Shown here piece by piece: positions 18,338 to 26,612 of a stretch of DNA of 64,000 nucleotides (position 1 is the stretch's first letter; each line of letters opens with the position of its first letter). Under the pieces are notes generated by a model. The model was given only the letters and a program-made list of their open reading frames with translations. It made no database searches and was not told the DNA's origin. The stretch spans positions 124,001 to 188,000 of the forward strand of contig JACKNY010000002.1 in the NCBI GenBank assembly GCA_024234615.1, written 5' to 3'. The translations under genes and the position numbers were made by a program. This DNA is from Pseudomonadales bacterium (GTDB lineage Bacteria > Pseudomonadota > Gammaproteobacteria > Pseudomonadales > IMCC2047).

Positions 18338-18606
18338 TTTGAGAGCCGATTTACCAATCACCAGATTCCGCTGAGAAAATTTCCTTTGGTGAACCAAACG
18401 TTCAGGGTGACGGCCAAGACCTCTGTATTATTTCCTACGCAAGGGCTACTACATGAGCTTATAGGCATCACGGGAAAGCACGGTATAAAATGTAGCGTTG
18501 TCGATTTACGCTGGTAGCTTTCAAGATATCAATAGAGGACATTCGAGATTATTGTCGGCAAATCCTAATACCTGCATCCTATCCGTAGTAGAGGAAAATC
18601 CCTTGT
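18338..18606 (+). pseudogene. Decayed fragment of 2-oxoacid dehydrogenase E1-beta
   Basis: No open frame spans this stretch, but three frames together read like the transketolase C-terminal domain of an E1-beta subunit. The pieces are EPIYQSPDSAEKISFGEP, then VQGDGQDLCIISYA, then after a frame change GLLHELIGITGKHG and IKCSVVDLRW, then FQDINRGHSRLLSANPNT and CILSVVEENP. In live E1-beta proteins the same order is seen (an IPFGKA-like piece, a G-D-T-I-V-T-Y-G piece, VVDLRTLxPLD, and KTGRLLVVEE). Stops and at least two frameshifts separate the parts, so it is a relic. It lies just after the aminotransferase and before frmA. The assignment is by eye. Confidence 0.6.
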
Positions 18607-18842
18607 AACCGACGACTAGTACAAATACTTCAAACTCGCCCCATTTTCTCATTCTCAACCTTCATCGTTATCCAATTTAAAGTAACTCCATCACAGCGCT
18701 AAAAATTAAACGTCTTGCGGCTCCTATCGTGATCGTTACTGTTTTTACATAAGAACAGTATGTTTATAAAAATGCTGTTTAATGCCCGAATGTAAACAAT
18801 GTATAGTTACATATTCTCACCTTCAACTCAGAGGAAAGTAGG

Positions 18843-19949
18843 ATGAAAACGAAAGCCGCCGTTGCCTTTCAAGCAGGCAAACCTTTGGAGATAGTAGAAG
18901 TTGACCTAGAAGGTCCAAAAGCCGGTGAGGTTTTAGTGGAAATCAAAGCCACTGGAGTTTGCCACACAGACGCTTTTACGCTGTCGGGCGATGACCCGGA
19001 GGGGGCTTTCCCCGCCATCCTGGGTCACGAGGGTGCCGGCATCGTACGTGAAATCGGCCCAGGCGTTAAATCAGTAAAACCTGGCGACCATGTCATCCCA
19101 CTTTACACCCCTGAATGCCGTGAGTGTAAGTTTTGCCTGCATCCAAAAACCAATCTCTGTCAGTCGATTCGCTCCACCCAAGGACAAGGCTTAATGCCCG
19201 ATGGCAGCAGTCGATTTTCATTGGATGGCAAGCCCATACTACACTATATGGGCTGCTCAACTTTCTCTAATTACACCGTGTTACCCGAAATAGCCGTGGC
19301 CAAAATCCGCGAAGATGCCCCTTTCGATAAAGCCTGTTACATCGGCTGTGGCGTGACGACCGGTGTCGGTGCTGTCGTTTTTGACGCCAAAGTCGAACCA
19401 GGTTCCAATGTTGTCGTTTTTGGTTTGGGTGGTATCGGCCTGAATGTGATTCAGGGTGCCCAGCTTGCGGGTGCGAATAAAATTATAGGTATCGATATGA
19501 ACGAATCGAAAACCACCTTAGCCAAACAGTTTGGCATGACCCATTTCATCAATCCCAAAAGCGTCGAAAATATTGTTGATGCTATCGTCCAGCTCACTGA
19601 TGGCGGAGCCGACTACAGTTTTGAGTGTATCGGCAATGTCAATACTATGCGCCAAGCCCTGGAATGCTGCCATAAAGGCTGGGGGGAATCGTACATCATC
19701 GGCGTGGCGGGTGCAGGACAGGAAATTTCAACACGCCCGTTTCAATTGGTCACAGGTAGAGTGTGGCGCGGCACCGCTTTTGGCGGCGCGCGTGGTCGCA
19801 CTGATGTACCGAAAATTGTCGATTGGTATATGGACAAAAAAATTAATATCGACGACCTGATTACCCATACTATGCCCCTAGAGGAAATTAATACCGCCTT
19901 TGAGTTGATGCATGCCGGTAAAAGTATTCGTTCGGTAGTACTCTACTAA
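18843..19949 (+). CDS. frmA: S-(hydroxymethyl)glutathione dehydrogenase / class III alcohol dehydrogenase
   Basis: A 368-residue zinc alcohol dehydrogenase, the usual length for class III. It oxidises the adduct of formaldehyde and glutathione to S-formylglutathione with NAD+. Visible are the catalytic-zinc residues in CHTDAFTLSG and GHEGAGIV, the structural-zinc cysteines in CRECKFCLHPKTNLC, the second catalytic cysteine in GCGVTTGVGAV, and the NAD-binding GLGGIGLNVIQGA. The next gene encodes the matching S-formylglutathione hydrolase 50 bp downstream, which makes the formaldehyde detoxification function firm. Formaldehyde could come from demethylation of methoxylated aromatics. A good AGAGGAAAG ribosome site precedes the ATG. 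Confidence 0.95.
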   Translation: MKTKAAVAFQAGKPLEIVEVDLEGPKAGEVLVEIKATGVCHTDAFTLSGDDPEGAFPAILGHEGAGIVREIGPGVKSVKPGDHVIPLYTPECRECKFCLHPKTNLCQSIRSTQGQGLMPDGSSRFSLDGKPILHYMGCSTFSNYTVLPEIAVAKIREDAPFDKACYIGCGVTTGVGAVVFDAKVEPGSNVVVFGLGGIGLNVIQGAQLAGANKIIGIDMNESKTTLAKQFGMTHFINPKSVENIVDAIVQLTDGGADYSFECIGNVNTMRQALECCHKGWGESYIIGVAGAGQEISTRPFQLVTGRVWRGTAFGGARGRTDVPKIVDWYMDKKINIDDLITHTMPLEEINTAFELMHAGKSIRSVVLY

Positions 19950-19999
19950 CCGACAGCGGCTCATCATCGCAACACGCGAAATTCATATGGACAGAGATC

Positions 20000-20836
20000 A
20001 TGGAAAAAGTTAGTGAGTATAAATGTTTTGGCGGCAGACAATTACGCTATCTGCACTCTTCTTCTAGCCTGAACTGCAAGATACATTTCTCAATCTACCT
20101 TCCTCCCCAGGCCGAGAAGACGCCTGTGCCTGTACTTTACTGGCTTTCCGGGCTCACCTGCACGGACGAAAACTTTGTCACCAAAGCCGGCGCTCAACGC
20201 TATGCGGCAGAAGCGGGTCTGGCCATTGTCTCGCCCGATACTAGTCCACGAGGAAAAGAGGTACCGGATGACCCGGCTGAAGAATATGATTTCGGCTACG
20301 GCGCTGGATTTTATTTAAACGCAACAGCCCAGCCCTGGGACAAACATTATCAGATGTATGATTATGTGGTTGAGGAATTGCCCCAGCTTATCAACACCCG
20401 CTTTTCAATAGACCAAAGCCGCACGGCTATATCGGGGCATTCCATGGGTGGTCACGGTGCACTTACCATTGCATTAAAGAATCCCAAGCGTTACCAATCG
20501 GTTTCCGCTTTCGCGCCAATTTGCGCCCCCATGCACTGTCCCTGGGGACAAAAAGCGTTCCGTCATTATCTGGGCGAAGATCGAGACACCTGGAAAAGTT
20601 ACGATACCACGGAACTGGTGCAGATCACCGATGAAAGGTTACCTGTCTTAGTAGATCAGGGCGATGCCGATAATTTTTTAAATGAGCAGTTGCAGACTGA
20701 CCGGCTTATCACCGCCAGCGCCACCGCTAACTATCCAATGGCCATTCGCATGCAGCCTGGATACGACCACAGCTACTTTTTTATCGCCTCCTTTATTGGC
20801 GAACATATTGCATTCCACCAAGGACACCTCGGTTAA
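20000..20836 (+). CDS. fghA: S-formylglutathione hydrolase
   Basis: A 278-residue serine hydrolase of the esterase D family that splits S-formylglutathione into formate and glutathione. The nucleophile is Ser148 in GHSMGGHGA. The acid is in LVDQGDADNFL near residue 224 and the histidine in GYDHSYFF near 258. LYWLSGLTCTDENF near residue 46 is the family oxyanion-hole signature. It forms an operon with frmA upstream. The region 20837-21047 after it has only a weak stem and a short T-run, not enough for a terminator call. Confidence 0.95.
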   Translation: MEKVSEYKCFGGRQLRYLHSSSSLNCKIHFSIYLPPQAEKTPVPVLYWLSGLTCTDENFVTKAGAQRYAAEAGLAIVSPDTSPRGKEVPDDPAEEYDFGYGAGFYLNATAQPWDKHYQMYDYVVEELPQLINTRFSIDQSRTAISGHSMGGHGALTIALKNPKRYQSVSAFAPICAPMHCPWGQKAFRHYLGEDRDTWKSYDTTELVQITDERLPVLVDQGDADNFLNEQLQTDRLITASATANYPMAIRMQPGYDHSYFFIASFIGEHIAFHQGHLG

Positions 20837-21047
20837 GACCGCACTCAGCTTGGCTCTTTGTACGGGTTGATCGACCGAATCATAATAAATCGGTTAGGGT
20901 TCAGCCGTATTTTTTTAGTTTATTGCCTTAAGAGAAAATCAAATTTCCTTTCGCTATCAATTACCACCACTGCTAATAGTTGCGATTTCCCCTGGCTGTC
21001 GAACAGATGCAAAATCCTATAATGAGTCGGCTAACCACACCGCCTAT

Positions 21048-21596
21048 TTATTTTTCAATGTAAAACGCTGGCCACCGTTTTTTTACCTTGTCACCGCTTG
21101 CCGCCCAAGTTACGCAACTATCAATGACACGAGGTTTATCACCATTTGGTTTATCTTGGTTGTACGCCTCCACTTCCCGGTACATAGTCTGATATGCGGT
21201 GGTGCCGATGGGCCCCAACATTTCGATCAGATGGGTGCAACCCAAAACCCCGCCTACACGTTCTCGCACCTGCTGTAACCAGCCTGACGCAATACGTAAC
21301 CCTATTAGCTTTTTCATGCCATCAGTCACTGTCGTGCAGGCAGCTGCGGGAACTTGGTCCGAGGAGGCTGCTATATCGTGAATACGAAATTCAATATCTA
21401 AAGTCACTCGTAGACTCATGTTATGAACCGGCTCGCCAGCCTCTATGCGGCCACGGTATTCATTATCCACGCCATAGGTACGCACATCTTGCAGCTTGGC
21501 TTCAATATCCCATAGACCATCGCTACGATGAAATCCTTGGCAGATAATCGTTCTAGTATGAATGAGTTCCCGTTCATAGGGGTCAGGCAGTGGCAT
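21048..21596 (-). CDS. DUF2889 family protein
   Basis: A 182-residue protein with the features of the DUF2889 family: an RTIICQGFHRSDGLWDIEAKL N-terminal signature, MSLRVTLDIEFRIHDI in the middle and a Cys/Thr-rich GVLGCTHLIEML. The biochemical role of the family is not established; members occur beside aromatic, steroid or P450 genes in environmental proteobacteria. I place the start at the ATG at 21596 because GGAGG lies nine bases upstream; an earlier TTG in frame would put that ribosome site inside the gene. A cytochrome P450 gene lies 1.4 kb away. Confidence 0.7.
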   Translation of the reverse strand: MPLPDPYERELIHTRTIICQGFHRSDGLWDIEAKLQDVRTYGVDNEYRGRIEAGEPVHNMSLRVTLDIEFRIHDIAASSDQVPAAACTTVTDGMKKLIGLRIASGWLQQVRERVGGVLGCTHLIEMLGPIGTTAYQTMYREVEAYNQDKPNGDKPRVIDSCVTWAASGDKVKKRWPAFYIEK

Positions 21597-21747
21597 GCAG
21601 AAAGCCTCCAAACCAAAATTGGGTAGTATACCCTACTCACTATTTTAGAGCAGATGACATTAGCCTCAGCGACCTACCCTCCTTTATGCTGAGTATCTTT
21701 GCGCGAGAAAGGTATAATATCGAGCCTTCAATTTCCGGATCCTAGCT

Positions 21748-22953
21748 ATGTCACCACGGCCTTCCCAACTCAAAGTAATGCTCGCAGGCGTGATGAGCCT
21801 GATCCTTACCCTGGGTATTGCCCGTTTCTCTTACACTCCGCTACTGCCGATCATGCAAGCGCAAACCGGTTTAGGGGATGCCGGTGGCGGCTGGCTGGCG
21901 ACCTTTAACTATCTCGGATATATGTGTGGTGCACTGATCGCAGCATCGGTAAGCGATCTGAAGATCAAAGATTCACTCTATCGCATTGGCCTCGTTCTTG
22001 CCTTGGTTACCACTGTCGGCATGGCCTTAAGCGAAAACATGTGGCTCTGGGGCATCATGCGTTTCTTCGCTGGATTGAGTAGTGCCGCAGGCTTGCTTAT
22101 CGGCTCAGGCTTAATTTTAAACTGGCTGATTCGACACAACCATAGAATGGAGCTAGGCATTCATTTCAGTGGTATTGGATTCGGCATTGTATTGAGCGCA
22201 GTCGCGGTAGATCTGATGGCGACACACTTTAGCTGGGATCAGCAATGGCTGATCCTAACGGCTATTGGCTTGTTTTTAATCATTCCCGCCTGGCGCTGGC
22301 TGCCGCCACTGGACAATAACCCTTTCACCACCAGCGGCGTGAGATTGGAGGATAAACCACCACAGCGCAATTGGTTGATACTGTTGTTTGCCAGCTACTT
22401 TTGTGCAGGTTTTGGCTATGTAATTAGCGCCACTTTCCTGGTGGTGATTGTAGAGTCAGAACCAGCACTGCATGGCTATGGCGAACTTGTCTGGCTGACG
22501 GTTGGCCTGGCGGCCACACCCGCCTGCTTTCTATGGGATCGTATCGCTCGGCTAACTGGTGAACTAAAGGCGCTGTTATTAGCCTTTGCGTTGCAGATAG
22601 TAGGTATAATCTTACCGGTGTTCGACGCCAGTTTGGCGGTCGTAATACTGAGCGCTGCGCTCTATGGCGCAACTTTTATCGGTATCGTCAGCCTGATGCT
22701 AACCATGATGGGAAAATTTTATCCAACCAAACCGGCTAAACCTATGGGTAAACTAACGCTGAGTTACGGCGTTGCCCAAATTGCCGCCCCCGCTTTGGCT
22801 GGCACCTTGGCCGAGACATCGGGCAACTACAACCAATCGCTCTATCTGGCAGCGGGGATCATGGGTATTGGCATGTTACTTTTATTAATTCTTATCCTTC
22901 ATGGTCAACAAAACCTTGCGCAATTAACCAAGCAAAGCCTGAACAGATCATGA
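21748..22953 (+). CDS. MFS transporter, YbfB/YjiJ type
   Basis: A 401-residue major-facilitator protein with about twelve hydrophobic segments. The first half contains GIARFSYTPLLPIMQAQTGL and GYMCGALIAASVSDL, the conserved opening of the YbfB/YjiJ group; the group has no firmly known substrate. It is convergent with the P450 gene just downstream (only 5 bp between stops), which shows compact packing but gives no shared promoter. No signal peptide is needed. It could export or import a P450-related hydrophobic compound, but that is only a neighbour-based guess. Confidence 0.85.
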   Translation: MSPRPSQLKVMLAGVMSLILTLGIARFSYTPLLPIMQAQTGLGDAGGGWLATFNYLGYMCGALIAASVSDLKIKDSLYRIGLVLALVTTVGMALSENMWLWGIMRFFAGLSSAAGLLIGSGLILNWLIRHNHRMELGIHFSGIGFGIVLSAVAVDLMATHFSWDQQWLILTAIGLFLIIPAWRWLPPLDNNPFTTSGVRLEDKPPQRNWLILLFASYFCAGFGYVISATFLVVIVESEPALHGYGELVWLTVGLAATPACFLWDRIARLTGELKALLLAFALQIVGIILPVFDASLAVVILSAALYGATFIGIVSLMLTMMGKFYPTKPAKPMGKLTLSYGVAQIAAPALAGTLAETSGNYNQSLYLAAGIMGIGMLLLLILILHGQQNLAQLTKQSLNRS

Positions 22954-22958
22954 TTTAT

Positions 22959-24314
22959 TCAAAGATCCCTAACAGTCCAGGCGATCGGTAGCGTTTTCAC
23001 ACCACGTTGGAAATTGGAGCGTAAAAAGATGGGATCCGCCAGCTGCTGGATATTCTCCAAGCGCGCAAAAACCTCTTGAAAAATCGCCACCATCTGCACC
23101 CGAGCCAGTTGCGCACCCAAACAAAAATGTGGCCCGTAACCGAAGGTAAGGTGCGGATTAGGTTGTCGCTGAATGTCGAACACATCGGGGTGCTCAAACA
23201 CCCGTTCATCACGGTTTGCAGAAGTGAATGAGACGACGACTTTATCCCCTTGACGAATTTTTGCTCCGGCAAGTTCTGTATCGCAGGTCGCGGTGCGACG
23301 AAACAGCATCACCGGAGTCCACCACCTCAGCATTTCTTCAACCGCCGAAGGGATAAGCGCAGGGTTTCTTTGACACAGCGCCATCGCTTGTGGATTTTGC
23401 AACAACGCAATCATGCCACCCGGAATACCGTTACGTAAGGTCTCATTACCCGCGACGGCAAACAACCAGAATAAATTTTCAAATTCTTCGATAGAGACAC
23501 AACCACCCTCGTCGTCAACTTGCTTAAGCAACAGCGACATAATGTCATCCTGCGGCGACTCTCGTTTTTGTCGCGCCAACAAATGTGCGTAATGATACAA
23601 ATCCGGCATACCATCCCTTGTTCTGGGATCAGGCATACGTCCATTGGTATCGGGTTTAGGCCTGAGCGAAACGGCCTGACGGGCAATATCACTGCCGCGG
23701 CGATCATCAAACTTACTCGAAACCGCATATTCTGGATCCTGATATCCGATTACTCGATTCGCCCAGTCAAACATCAGGTAGCGATCCTGTGATGGCATAC
23801 CGAGAATATCCGCCAGACTGAGCAGCGGCATATCGGCGGCAATATCGGTGGCAAAATCACATTTACCGTCTGGAAAGTCACGAATCACTCGCTCGATGAT
23901 ATGCCGGGCATGCAATTTAATAGCTTCTTCTAGCCGACGGATGGCTCGCGGTGTAAAGGAGTCGACCAGCAAACGGCGCAGGCGCGTATGCTCAGGGGGG
24001 TCTTTATTCAACATCATCTGCCGAACATAGGCCAGATCCTGTTCTGACGGAGGATTACGTAACTGGGTACCGCCGAGCCAGGAAGAAAAAATCTTTGGGG
24101 TTTTCAAAACCTGCGAGACTTCCGCATGTCGTGTAACGAACCAAAAACCTTCGCCGCCAGGCCAACTATCCGTCGCGACCTCATCTATCCAGTGGACGGC
24201 CTGTTGCTGACGCAGCTGTTGCAGAATATCAAACGGCACACCTGTCTGGTAAACCTGAGGATCGTATATCTGTTGTAGATCAATAGCTGATAATGACACC
24301 TGCTTTCCCCTCAT
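22959..24314 (-). CDS. Cytochrome P450
   Basis: A 451-residue soluble bacterial P450. The haem thiolate is Cys398 in FGYGPHFCLGAQLAR. The ExxR pair lies in EEMLRWW (326-330) and the I-helix oxygen-activation motif is AVAGNETLRN (286-295). The sequence style, with GNETLRN and PPEHTRLRRLL, recalls bacterial P450s that act on steroid or terpenoid side chains. No ferredoxin or ferredoxin reductase is encoded next to it, so electron partners must be elsewhere. The substrate is unknown. Confidence 0.93.
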   Translation of the reverse strand: MRGKQVSLSAIDLQQIYDPQVYQTGVPFDILQQLRQQQAVHWIDEVATDSWPGGEGFWFVTRHAEVSQVLKTPKIFSSWLGGTQLRNPPSEQDLAYVRQMMLNKDPPEHTRLRRLLVDSFTPRAIRRLEEAIKLHARHIIERVIRDFPDGKCDFATDIAADMPLLSLADILGMPSQDRYLMFDWANRVIGYQDPEYAVSSKFDDRRGSDIARQAVSLRPKPDTNGRMPDPRTRDGMPDLYHYAHLLARQKRESPQDDIMSLLLKQVDDEGGCVSIEEFENLFWLFAVAGNETLRNGIPGGMIALLQNPQAMALCQRNPALIPSAVEEMLRWWTPVMLFRRTATCDTELAGAKIRQGDKVVVSFTSANRDERVFEHPDVFDIQRQPNPHLTFGYGPHFCLGAQLARVQMVAIFQEVFARLENIQQLADPIFLRSNFQRGVKTLPIAWTVRDL

Positions 24315-24546
24315 CGAAGATTACTCAACACCCGTGTTTCAAAAACGGCTACTTATAACTCGGCCATAGTATAGGGCAGAATATGGGGCAGAATAATCAG
24401 GGTTACCAATGAATCCCGTGCTTGCACTAAGACGTATAAAACAAGGCTGTTCCACCCCACTATCTGCAAGCGGTGAAATCAACACCACAAGGCTATGTTA
24501 CAGCCCCATATCGCGGGCGTTATGGGGCACTTCCATAAAATGAGAA

Positions 24547-24738
24547 TTAGGATGTAGCGTTATCATCATTAAAGACCTTTTCTCGCCAATCAGTTCCCAA
24601 TTTTTCTTCTATGTAATCACGCATAAACTGCCTTATTTTCTGGGACGGCGTCACGTCTTCCATAGCACAAAGTTTTTCGAATGCTGCTTTTTTATTTGGG
24701 TCAACCAGAAAGGTTAGTCTAGCAGTACGTTTTTCCAT
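24547..24738 (-). CDS. Small ribbon-helix-helix protein
   Basis: A 63-residue protein (MEKRTARLTFLVDPNKKAAF) with the layout of an Arc/CopG-type DNA-binding domain: an N-terminal beta strand of alternating polar and hydrophobic residues, then helix (KKAAFEKLCAME), a turn (DVTPSQ) and a second helix (KIRQFMRDYIEEKL). Such proteins act as dimeric repressors or antitoxins. No toxin-like gene follows it; the 230 bp between it and the P450 gene has no ORF I can support. The gene's own target is unknown. The start is the ATG at 24738. Confidence 0.65.
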   Translation of the reverse strand: MEKRTARLTFLVDPNKKAAFEKLCAMEDVTPSQKIRQFMRDYIEEKLGTDWREKVFNDDNATS

Positions 24739-24891
24739 TATATTGGCTCGATATTCAGTTGTTTGATAACGCTAATATTTGGAGAATTCTATTAACATTC
24801 TATTATAATAAATCTGAGGTTTCTAGTATTCTTTCCGTCTCGATGTTTCCAGGTTAACTCCTATAGCGTTGGCGGCGTGCCTCGTTATAGT

Positions 24892-26502
24892 TTAGATGTG
24901 CGGTCCAGCCTGCACCAATGCCTCGCCTGCAGCAATATCGGTAAACTGAGAGAAGTTTTTAATAAACATCTTCGCTAAACTTGTAGCCTTGGCATCCCAT
25001 TCTGATGCATCCCGGTATGTATTTCTTGGATCCAAGATAGTGCTGTTTACCTGGCTCAATGTCTCCGGGATTGCCAGATTAAAGTAGGGGATCAAAAATG
25101 TATCCCTGGAATCCAATTCACCATCCAGAATGGCATCAATAATGGCTCGAGTATCCTTAATTGAAATTCTCTGACCAGTACCGTTCCAGCCGGTATTGAC
25201 AAGATAGGCCGTGGCATTAGCTTCTTGCATACGTCGATTTAACACTTCAGCATATTGTGTAGGGTGAAGACTTAAAAATGCAGCGCCAAAACAGGCAGAA
25301 AAAGTCGGCGTTGGTTCCGTAATGCCACGCTCCGTACCCGCCAATTTAGCCGTGAATCCCGATAAAAAGTAATACTCAGCTTGCTGTGGTGTCAGTATGG
25401 AAACTGGGGGAAGAACGCCAAAGGCATCTGCGGTCAGAAAAATAACCTTTTGGGCATGCCCTGCTTTTGAGACCGGTTTAACAATATTGTTAATGTGGTA
25501 GATGGGGTAAGAAACCCGTGTATTTTCTGTCTTTGATGCATCATTAAAATCAACATTACCATTTTTATCGATAACTACATTTTCAAGTAATGCGTCCCTC
25601 CTAATAGCCTTGTAAATATCCGGCTCATGCTCTCGGCTTAAGTTGATTGTCTTAGCGTAACAACCCCCTTCAAAATTGAAGACACCACTTTTATCCCAGC
25701 CATGCTCGTCATCCCCTATTAGTTGGCGCTTAGAATCAGTAGACAGTGTCGTTTTCCCAGTTCCTGAAAGCCCAAAAAAAATGGCCACATCACCTTCTTT
25801 ACCAACATTGGCCGAGCAATGCATCGAAGCAATACCTTTTTGTGGCAACAAGTAGTTCATGACAGAAAACAACCCCTTCTTCATTTCACCGCCATACCAG
25901 GTACCGCCGATCAACTGCACTTTTTCCGTCATGTTAAAAGCCACAAAGTTTTCAGAATGAAGGTCTTGTGATTTCCAATCTGGGTTAGTCGCTTTTGAAG
26001 CGTTAAGCACCATGAAGTCAGGCTCAAAAGTTTCCAATTCTGCGTCAGAAGGTCTAATAAACATATTTTTGACAAAATGGGATTGCCAGGCAACCTCTGT
26101 GACAAAACGTACACTAAGCCGGGTGTCTGGGTCAGCACCACAATACAGATCATTCACAAAAAGACGCTTCCCGCTTAACTGCTGCGCTACGATGTTCTTA
26201 AGGTGATGCCAAGTTGCTTGGTTAATGGGTTTGTTGTCGTTTTTTCCTTGATCACTCCACCAGACTGTATCTTTTGTTATGTCATCCTTCACAATGTATT
26301 TGTCTTTGGGTGAGCGTCCGGTAAAGACACCGGTATCGACCGCTACCGCACCTAGTGTTGTCAGCTTTCCTATATCGAAGCCCGTTCTCTCAGAATTGGT
26401 TTCTTCTTTAAACAGAGTTTCGTAAGTCGGGTTATAGAGCACATCGGCTGGTTTAGAAATCCCATAACTCGCTAAATTGGATAGCAAACGTTCTGAACTC
26501 AT
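24892..26502 (-). CDS. pckA: Phosphoenolpyruvate carboxykinase (ATP)
   Basis: A 536-residue enzyme of gluconeogenesis that turns oxaloacetate and ATP into phosphoenolpyruvate, CO2 and ADP. The ATP-type P-loop GLSGTGKTTLSTD is clear near residue 245, with the upstream GTWYGGEMKKGLFSVMNYLLP and the metal-binding DDEHGWD. Length is normal. A strong AAGGAG ribosome site lies in front of the ATG at 26502. It is divergent from a SulP-type anion transporter over a 110-bp AT-rich gap. It fits a cell that grows on organic acids and aromatics and must make sugars. Confidence 0.97.
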   Translation of the reverse strand: MSSERLLSNLASYGISKPADVLYNPTYETLFKEETNSERTGFDIGKLTTLGAVAVDTGVFTGRSPKDKYIVKDDITKDTVWWSDQGKNDNKPINQATWHHLKNIVAQQLSGKRLFVNDLYCGADPDTRLSVRFVTEVAWQSHFVKNMFIRPSDAELETFEPDFMVLNASKATNPDWKSQDLHSENFVAFNMTEKVQLIGGTWYGGEMKKGLFSVMNYLLPQKGIASMHCSANVGKEGDVAIFFGLSGTGKTTLSTDSKRQLIGDDEHGWDKSGVFNFEGGCYAKTINLSREHEPDIYKAIRRDALLENVVIDKNGNVDFNDASKTENTRVSYPIYHINNIVKPVSKAGHAQKVIFLTADAFGVLPPVSILTPQQAEYYFLSGFTAKLAGTERGITEPTPTFSACFGAAFLSLHPTQYAEVLNRRMQEANATAYLVNTGWNGTGQRISIKDTRAIIDAILDGELDSRDTFLIPYFNLAIPETLSQVNSTILDPRNTYRDASEWDAKATSLAKMFIKNFSQFTDIAAGEALVQAGPHI

Positions 26503-26544
26503 GCAGTGACTCCTTGTTGGTCGAATAAGAATAATACAATATGT

Positions 26545-26583
26545 GTTAATATTGTTAACATATTATTATATTTAAGTTAACAT
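26545..26583. repeat. Repeated GTTAAyAT boxes between pckA and the SulP gene
   Basis: GTTAATAT (26545), GTTAACAT (26554) and GTTAACAT (26576) lie in the 110-bp AT-rich gap between the divergent pckA and SulP starts. Such direct repeats often mark a regulator site, but no regulator gene is adjacent and the base composition makes chance copies likely. Low confidence. Confidence 0.25.
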
Positions 26584-26612
26584 TTGAAGCTCCTACTTAA
26601 GAGAGGTCAACA

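Noticed and set aside
20870..20930. Weak stem and T-run after fghA as a terminator
   Set aside because: The 5-bp stem is too short and the T-run lies too far from it.
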